Positions 31,703-35,773 of a stretch of 35,773 nt of DNA are shown one piece after another; position 1 is the stretch's first letter; the number at the start of each line of letters is the position of its first letter. The position numbers and the translations under genes were made by a program. This DNA comes from Actinobacteria bacterium UBA959 (GTDB taxonomy: Bacteria > Actinomycetota > Actinomycetes > S36-B12 > UBA5976), in assembly GCA_002293025.1 (NCBI GenBank), contig DBCL01000014.1:244388-280160 (forward strand), read 5' to 3'. The notes beneath the pieces are model-generated. The model saw only the letters and a program-made list of their open reading frames with translations, was not told where the DNA came from and did not search any database.

Positions 31703-33685
31703 GTGTCGTTAACAGTCCAAGTTGCCGGCTCTGCACAAACGCTGCCCGCAGGGACTAGTTATGCCGCGGCACTCAATAATGACAAGAAGTTCATAGCAGC
31801 CCTCGTTAACGGGGAACTGCGCGATCTTGTTTCTTTAGCCCAAGATGGCGAAGTGATTGAAGGTGTCGAATTAACAAGCGCTGAAGGGTTATCAATTCTT
31901 CGGCATTCAACAGCCCACGTGATGGCTCAGGCAGTGCAGCAAATTTGGCCGCAAGCGCATCTAGGAATAGGTCCTCCAATCTCCGATGGGTTTTACTACG
32001 ATTTTGGCAATATCGATCCGTTAACCCCAGAAGATTTAGATTTAGTCGAAAAGAAAATGCGCGAGATCGTTAATGCTCAGCAGAAGTTTTCTCGCCGAGT
32101 TGTATCCGAATCCCAAGCAAAATCAGAATTGGCTAAAGAACCTTTCAAGCTAGAACTTGTCTCAATCAAAGGCGCCCCAACAGATGAAGTTATGGAAGTT
32201 GGGGGTGCAGAACTTACGATCTACGACAATCTCGACAAGGATGGAAACTTAGTTTGGTGTGATCTATGTCGTGGTCCACATATTCCACATACAGGATTGA
32301 TCAAAGCATTTAAATTAATGAAAACCTCTGCTGCTTATTGGCGGGGGAGTGAGAAGAATCCATCCGTACAGCGCATTTATGGCACAGCTTGGGTTACTAA
32401 AGAAGACTTGAATGGTTATCTGTATCGGTTAGCAGAAGCTGAAAAACGCGACCATCGAAAGCTTGGTGTTGAGCTCGATTTGTTTTCTTTTCCCGAAGAA
32501 CTGGGATCAGGGCTGCCGGTATTTCATCCCAAAGGCGGTGTCATTCGAAGAGCGATGGAGGACTACTCCAGGGCCATGCACGAAAAAGCAGGCTACGAGT
32601 TTGTTTACACTCCACATATTACAAAGAGCAACCTTTTCGAAACCTCTGGGCATTTACAGTGGTTTGCGGATGGAATGTATCCACCAATGAAATTAGATGA
32701 AGAGCTCAACCCAGATGGCACTATCCGCAAGCCTGGAGTTGATTACTACCTAAAACCAATGAATTGCCCTTTCCATAATTTGATTTACAAGTCTCGTGGA
32801 CGCTCTTATCGAGAGTTGCCACTTCGTTTGTTTGAATTTGGTTCGGTATATAGGTATGAAAAAAGTGGAGTAATCCATGGGCTAACTCGAGTTCGCGGAA
32901 TGACCCAAGACGACGCTCACATTTATTGCACACGTGAACAAATGGCTGGTGAACTGAAGTCATTACTTGATTTTGTACTAAATTTATTGCGAGATTATGG
33001 TCTAGACGATTTTTATCTAGAACTTTCTACTAAAAATGCTGAGAAAGCAATGGGAAGTGATGCTGACTGGGAACAGGCAACACAAGCGCTTAGCGAAGCT
33101 GCACATGCTTCAGGACTGAAGTTGGTTCCAGATCCAGGTGGTGCCGCTTTTTATGGACCAAAGATTTCTGTGCAAGTTAAAGATGCGATTGGACGCACCT
33201 GGCAGATGAGTACTATCCAGGTAGATTTCCAATTACCTCAGCGGTTTGAATTGGAATATCAAGCAAATGATGGGAATCGGCAACAGCCGATCATGATTCA
33301 TCGTGCGCTTTTTGGTTCGGTGGAGAGATTCTTGGGAGTACTAACCGAGCATTACGCGGGAGCTTTTCCGCCTTGGCTCGCTCCAATTCAAGTGATTGGA
33401 ATTCCGGTTGCAGATACCTTCAATTCTTATCTTGATCTTATCGGAAATCAATTACGAGAACACGGAGTGCGAGTCGAGATCGATAAATCAGATGAACGCA
33501 TGCAGAAGAAAATTCGAAATGCTCAAAAGGAGAAAATCCCATTCATGCTGATTGCTGGAGAAGAAGATCAGGCAAAAGGTGCGGTGTCGTTTAGATACCG
33601 AGACGGAACTCAAGTTAACGCAGTTGCTATTGAAGAAGCAATCCGAATCATCACTGATTCAATCAAAGACCGAAAACAGGTTTAA
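31703..33685 (+). CDS. thrS: Threonyl-tRNA synthetase
   Basis: It charges tRNA-Thr. An N-terminal TGS domain (SLTVQVAGSAQTLPAG to about 60) is followed by the editing domain with HSTAH (His68, His72) and CDLCRGPH (Cys186, His193). The class II catalytic core begins near 260 (zinc Cys355 in NCPFHNLIY; motif 2 FEFGSVYRYEKSGVIHGLTRVRGMTQDDAH; motif 3 MIHRALFGSVERF). A C-terminal anticodon-binding domain completes it. I chose the GTG at 31703 (660 aa) because AAAGGGG lies 5 nt upstream and the TGS domain begins there; a TTG at 31649 would add 18 unsupported residues. No T-box leader is present. The gene overlaps the HIT gene by 1 nt (TAATG). Confidence 0.97.
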   Translation: MSLTVQVAGSAQTLPAGTSYAAALNNDKKFIAALVNGELRDLVSLAQDGEVIEGVELTSAEGLSILRHSTAHVMAQAVQQIWPQAHLGIGPPISDGFYYDFGNIDPLTPEDLDLVEKKMREIVNAQQKFSRRVVSESQAKSELAKEPFKLELVSIKGAPTDEVMEVGGAELTIYDNLDKDGNLVWCDLCRGPHIPHTGLIKAFKLMKTSAAYWRGSEKNPSVQRIYGTAWVTKEDLNGYLYRLAEAEKRDHRKLGVELDLFSFPEELGSGLPVFHPKGGVIRRAMEDYSRAMHEKAGYEFVYTPHITKSNLFETSGHLQWFADGMYPPMKLDEELNPDGTIRKPGVDYYLKPMNCPFHNLIYKSRGRSYRELPLRLFEFGSVYRYEKSGVIHGLTRVRGMTQDDAHIYCTREQMAGELKSLLDFVLNLLRDYGLDDFYLELSTKNAEKAMGSDADWEQATQALSEAAHASGLKLVPDPGGAAFYGPKISVQVKDAIGRTWQMSTIQVDFQLPQRFELEYQANDGNRQQPIMIHRALFGSVERFLGVLTEHYAGAFPPWLAPIQVIGIPVADTFNSYLDLIGNQLREHGVRVEIDKSDERMQKKIRNAQKEKIPFMLIAGEEDQAKGAVSFRYRDGTQVNAVAIEEAIRIITDSIKDRKQV

Positions 33686-34185
33686 TGAACGCGCCCGCCG
33701 ATTGGGAACGCTTATGGGCACCTCATCGAATGCCCTACCTGCAAGGTGAAAACCGCTCAGTGAAGTGTGTTTTCTGTGAGGCTCCTAAGCCAGGACACGA
33801 TGATTTGGTTGTATTCAAGGGTGAGACTGTATTTGTAGTCATGAATTTGTACCCGTACAACTCAGGCCACTTACTGATATGTCCTTACCGACATGTAGCT
33901 GATTTAACTGATCTAACCCCTGCTGAGTCGGCCGAAATAGTTGCACTAACAGCGCACAGCATGAAGGTTCTTAGAAAAGTATCTAAAGCAGCAGGTTTTA
34001 ATATTGGAATTAACCAGGGTGCGTTGTCAGGTGCGGGAATTGCTGATCATCTTCATCAACATTTGGTACCGCGCTGGTCGGGGGATACGAATTTCATGCC
34101 AATCATTGGGTCAACCAAAATTTTGGCGCAACTTTTAACCGAACTGCGTGATTTGTTAGCCAGCTCCTGGAATGAAGTCAGCTAG
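33685..34185 (+). CDS. HIT-family hydrolase/Ap4A phosphorylase-like protein
   Basis: The HIT triad HLHQHLVPRW places His122, His124 and His126 at the nucleotide-binding site. An N-terminal CVFC pair (Cys28, Cys31) and WERLWAPHRMPYL match the actinobacterial group of M. tuberculosis Rv2613c, described as an Ap4A phosphorylase. It probably clears Ap4A, a by-product of aminoacyl-tRNA synthetases, which suits its coupling to thrS. Length 166 aa. pgsA follows after 5 nt. Confidence 0.92.
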   Translation: MNAPADWERLWAPHRMPYLQGENRSVKCVFCEAPKPGHDDLVVFKGETVFVVMNLYPYNSGHLLICPYRHVADLTDLTPAESAEIVALTAHSMKVLRKVSKAAGFNIGINQGALSGAGIADHLHQHLVPRWSGDTNFMPIIGSTKILAQLLTELRDLLASSWNEVS

Positions 34186-34190
34186 CCAAA

Positions 34191-34793
34191 ATGTTAGATA
34201 ACAGCAAAGCCAGGAAAGTTGTTGGTATTTTTGTTGAGCCGGTTGCGAAGTTTCTTTTAAAACTTGGTCTCACTCCAAACTCCGTAACACTTATTGGCAC
34301 AGCAGGTATCTCGGTATCTGCATTAGTATTTTTCCCTAGAGGAGAGTTCTTCGTTGGCACTCTAGTTATCTTGTTGTTTGTCTTCTCTGACCTAATTGAT
34401 GGAACTATGGCGAGGATCTCGGGCAGAATCAATCCGGCCGGTGCGTTTTTAGATAGCACCTTGGATCGGGTAACAGATGCTGCACTGTTTAGTGCAGTGA
34501 TCATCTATTATGCAAATATTGATTCGTGGTTTCTTTATCCTGCCCTAATAGCAGGAGTTTCTGCACAGTTAACTTCATATGTTAAAGCTAAAGCTGAAAG
34601 TTTGGATATAACAATTAATTCGGGAATTGCTGAGCGTGCAGAGCGAATAATTCTATTATTAGTTGGCACAGGCTTTCAGGCTTTAGGTTTAGATTTCGCA
34701 TTGAACATCGCCATATTGACGTTAGCAGTGCTATCAACAATCACCGTTTTGCAGCGTTTGGTAGTTGCATATCAATCTGAGCAGCTCAAATGA
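34191..34793 (+). CDS. pgsA: Phosphatidylinositol-phosphate synthase (CDP-alcohol phosphatidyltransferase)
   Basis: This integral membrane enzyme joins CDP-diacylglycerol and inositol 1-phosphate to make phosphatidylinositol phosphate, the base of PIM lipids. The full CDP-alcohol motif is present: Asp67, Asp70-Gly71, Ala74-Arg75, Gly84, Asp88 and Asp92 (SDLIDGTMAR to STLD). About six hydrophobic helices are visible. Length 200 aa. The order thrS-HIT-pgsA-acyltransferase-pimA is that of mycobacteria (pgsA1, Rv2612c). It overlaps the acyltransferase gene by ATGA. Confidence 0.94.
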   Translation: MLDNSKARKVVGIFVEPVAKFLLKLGLTPNSVTLIGTAGISVSALVFFPRGEFFVGTLVILLFVFSDLIDGTMARISGRINPAGAFLDSTLDRVTDAALFSAVIIYYANIDSWFLYPALIAGVSAQLTSYVKAKAESLDITINSGIAERAERIILLLVGTGFQALGLDFALNIAILTLAVLSTITVLQRLVVAYQSEQLK

Positions 34794-35647
34794 GTGGGTT
34801 TGTCTACTTAGTTGCTTGGCGTTTTATTGGACTACTGCCTCAAAATATCAGTGATCTGCTTTTCGCTCGAATTGCACGAATTCAGTATTCGAAGAATGGC
34901 AAAGCGGTGCAGCAATTGCGTCATAATCTCTCAGTTGTAACAAAACTTGAAGGTGCTGAACTTGAGCCAGTAGTTGAGGCGGGAATGATCTCGTATTCCC
35001 GCTATTGGTCCCAGGTATTTCGTCTACCACGATGGTCTGATCAAGAGGTATTGCGTAAAGTCAGAGTCGTTAATGAAGGTTTAATCCTAGATGAGATCAA
35101 GTTGGGCAGACCCGTAATCGCTGCTGTTACTCACATGGGGAATTGGGACCTTGCTGGTAGGTGGTTTGCTATCAAGCTTGGCAGAATCTTTACAGTCGTT
35201 GAGCACTTGAAACCAGAGCGGGTTTTTAAGGCATTCTTGAATTATCGAACCAAGATTGGTTTTGTTGCATTTCCAACAAAAGATCGCTCAACAGTTCCTA
35301 ACCTACTCACGGCCCTTAATGAACCAAATTTAATTGCCTTAGTGTCTGATCGCGACATGTCTAGTTCGGGCGTAATAGTTGATCTGCTTGGTTCAAAGGC
35401 ATCATTTCCTTCGGGACCTGCATCACTTGCTTACAAAACTAAAGCGGCTTTAGTTACTGTTGAAATTTACAATGATGGTGATGGGATAGTAATTGTGGTT
35501 GAACCAGAAATAGAAATCCAATATTTGGCCCCAAAGGATTTGGAAGTTAAACGAGTGACACAAGAGATCGCCAATAGATTCTCAAGGCACATAAGTTCGC
35601 ATCCTCAAGATTGGCATGTTTTACAGAGAGTTTTTTTGGATGCGTGA
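34790..35647 (+). CDS. patA: Phosphatidylinositol mannoside acyltransferase (PatA-like, LpxL/HtrB fold)
   Basis: It transfers a fatty acyl chain to the mannose of PIM1/PIM2 on the inner leaflet. The lysophospholipid-acyltransferase motif HX4D is His115-Asp120 (THMGNWDLAG). Later blocks are LVSDRDMSSSGVIVDLLG, FPSGPASLAYKTKAALV and the tail DWHVLQRVFLD. Length 285 aa, close to Rv2611c. It overlaps pgsA by 4 nt and pimA by 8 nt. Confidence 0.92.
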   Translation: MSGFVYLVAWRFIGLLPQNISDLLFARIARIQYSKNGKAVQQLRHNLSVVTKLEGAELEPVVEAGMISYSRYWSQVFRLPRWSDQEVLRKVRVVNEGLILDEIKLGRPVIAAVTHMGNWDLAGRWFAIKLGRIFTVVEHLKPERVFKAFLNYRTKIGFVAFPTKDRSTVPNLLTALNEPNLIALVSDRDMSSSGVIVDLLGSKASFPSGPASLAYKTKAALVTVEIYNDGDGIVIVVEPEIEIQYLAPKDLEVKRVTQEIANRFSRHISSHPQDWHVLQRVFLDA

Positions 35648-35773
35648 CCTACTAAGTATTGGGATGGTATGTCCCTATGACTGGGATTCACCTGGAGGTG
35701 TGAAGTCACATGTGGTGGGCTTGACGGCAAAGTTAAGAGAGTTGGGTCATACCGTCTCAATCTTTGCTCCAAC
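35640..35773 (+). CDS. pimA: Phosphatidylinositol mannosyltransferase PimA, N-terminal part only
   Basis: The window ends after 44 complete codons. The sequence IGMVCPYDWDSPGGVKSHVVGLTAKLRELGHTVSIFAP matches the PimA N-terminus, including the GGV loop that binds GDP-mannose/inositol and the GT-B beta-1. It catalyses the first mannosylation of phosphatidylinositol. The ATG at 35640 overlaps the acyltransferase gene by 8 nt. Identity is supported by the pgsA-patA-pimA order. Confidence 0.92.
   Translation, partial: MRDLLSIGMVCPYDWDSPGGVKSHVVGLTAKLRELGHTVSIFAP

Overview
The window reads as a chromosomal segment of a streamlined, low-GC actinobacterium (Actinomycetota). GC is roughly mid-40s % by eye. 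Almost all the DNA is coding, many neighbours overlap by 1-8 nt, and nothing looks mobile. The actinobacterial assignment rests on family content: SepH, DUF3000, DUF3093, DUF3159, DUF4193 and DUF7455 proteins, a Gly-Cys-Val tRNA cluster, and a phosphatidylinositol-mannoside (PIM) cluster. Several blocks repeat the gene order I recall around sigA (Rv2703) to Rv2689c and thrS-pimA (Rv2614c-Rv2610c) of Mycobacterium tuberculosis. The low GC and compactness would fit freshwater lineages such as Nanopelagicales (acI), but that is inference.

Layout. (1) 1-6524: sigA (5' end outside the window), a small zinc-type protein, parE, a remnant of an oligopeptide ABC-transporter ATPase, and parC. (2) 6633-10398: thymidine kinase, a SIS-domain sugar-phosphate protein, the FtsZ regulator SepH and an MFS transporter. 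(3) 10417-18525: the conserved actinobacterial block suhB-like phosphatase, gamma-carbonic-anhydrase-like protein, DUF4193, DUF3093, dut, OB-fold protein, DUF3159, two TrkA proteins, APC permease and a TrmA/RumA-type RNA methyltransferase. (4) 18511-22973: aconitase with a perfect 32-bp palindrome on its promoter, then an uncharacterised methyltransferase coupled to a 104-aa protein, then a Cys-rich 61-aa protein. (5) 22976-29269: DEAD-box helicase, S51-type peptidase, small membrane protein, RNase D, an orphan LuxR regulator, DUF3000, MsrB, a RibD-type reductase and three tRNAs. (6) 29374-35773: pabB-pabC (p-aminobenzoate for folate), a PGPGW membrane protein, and the operon thrS, HIT hydrolase, pgsA, PIM acyltransferase, pimA (runs off the end).

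How the genes work together. The last operon couples threonyl-tRNA charging and Ap4A turnover to phosphatidylinositol-phosphate and PIM lipid synthesis. The two TrkA proteins and the APC permease look like one ion/solute transport unit. Dut and Tdk serve dTTP supply.

The most noteworthy signals are: the acnA palindrome overlapping a good -35 box; TANNNT hexamers placed exactly 6-7 nt before start codons that lack ribosome binding sites, suggesting leaderless mRNAs, including two back-to-back promoters sharing one 7-bp box; three convergent gene pairs sharing a 4-nt palindromic double stop; a gamma-carbonic-anhydrase homologue with a substituted zinc ligand; and the decayed ABC ATPase between parE and parC. 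No CRISPR array, prophage, insertion sequence or obvious defence system is visible. No stretch over 300 bases lacks annotation: the longest intervals without an intact gene are 3793-4100 (ABC remnant) and 1573-1731 (divergent upstream regions).
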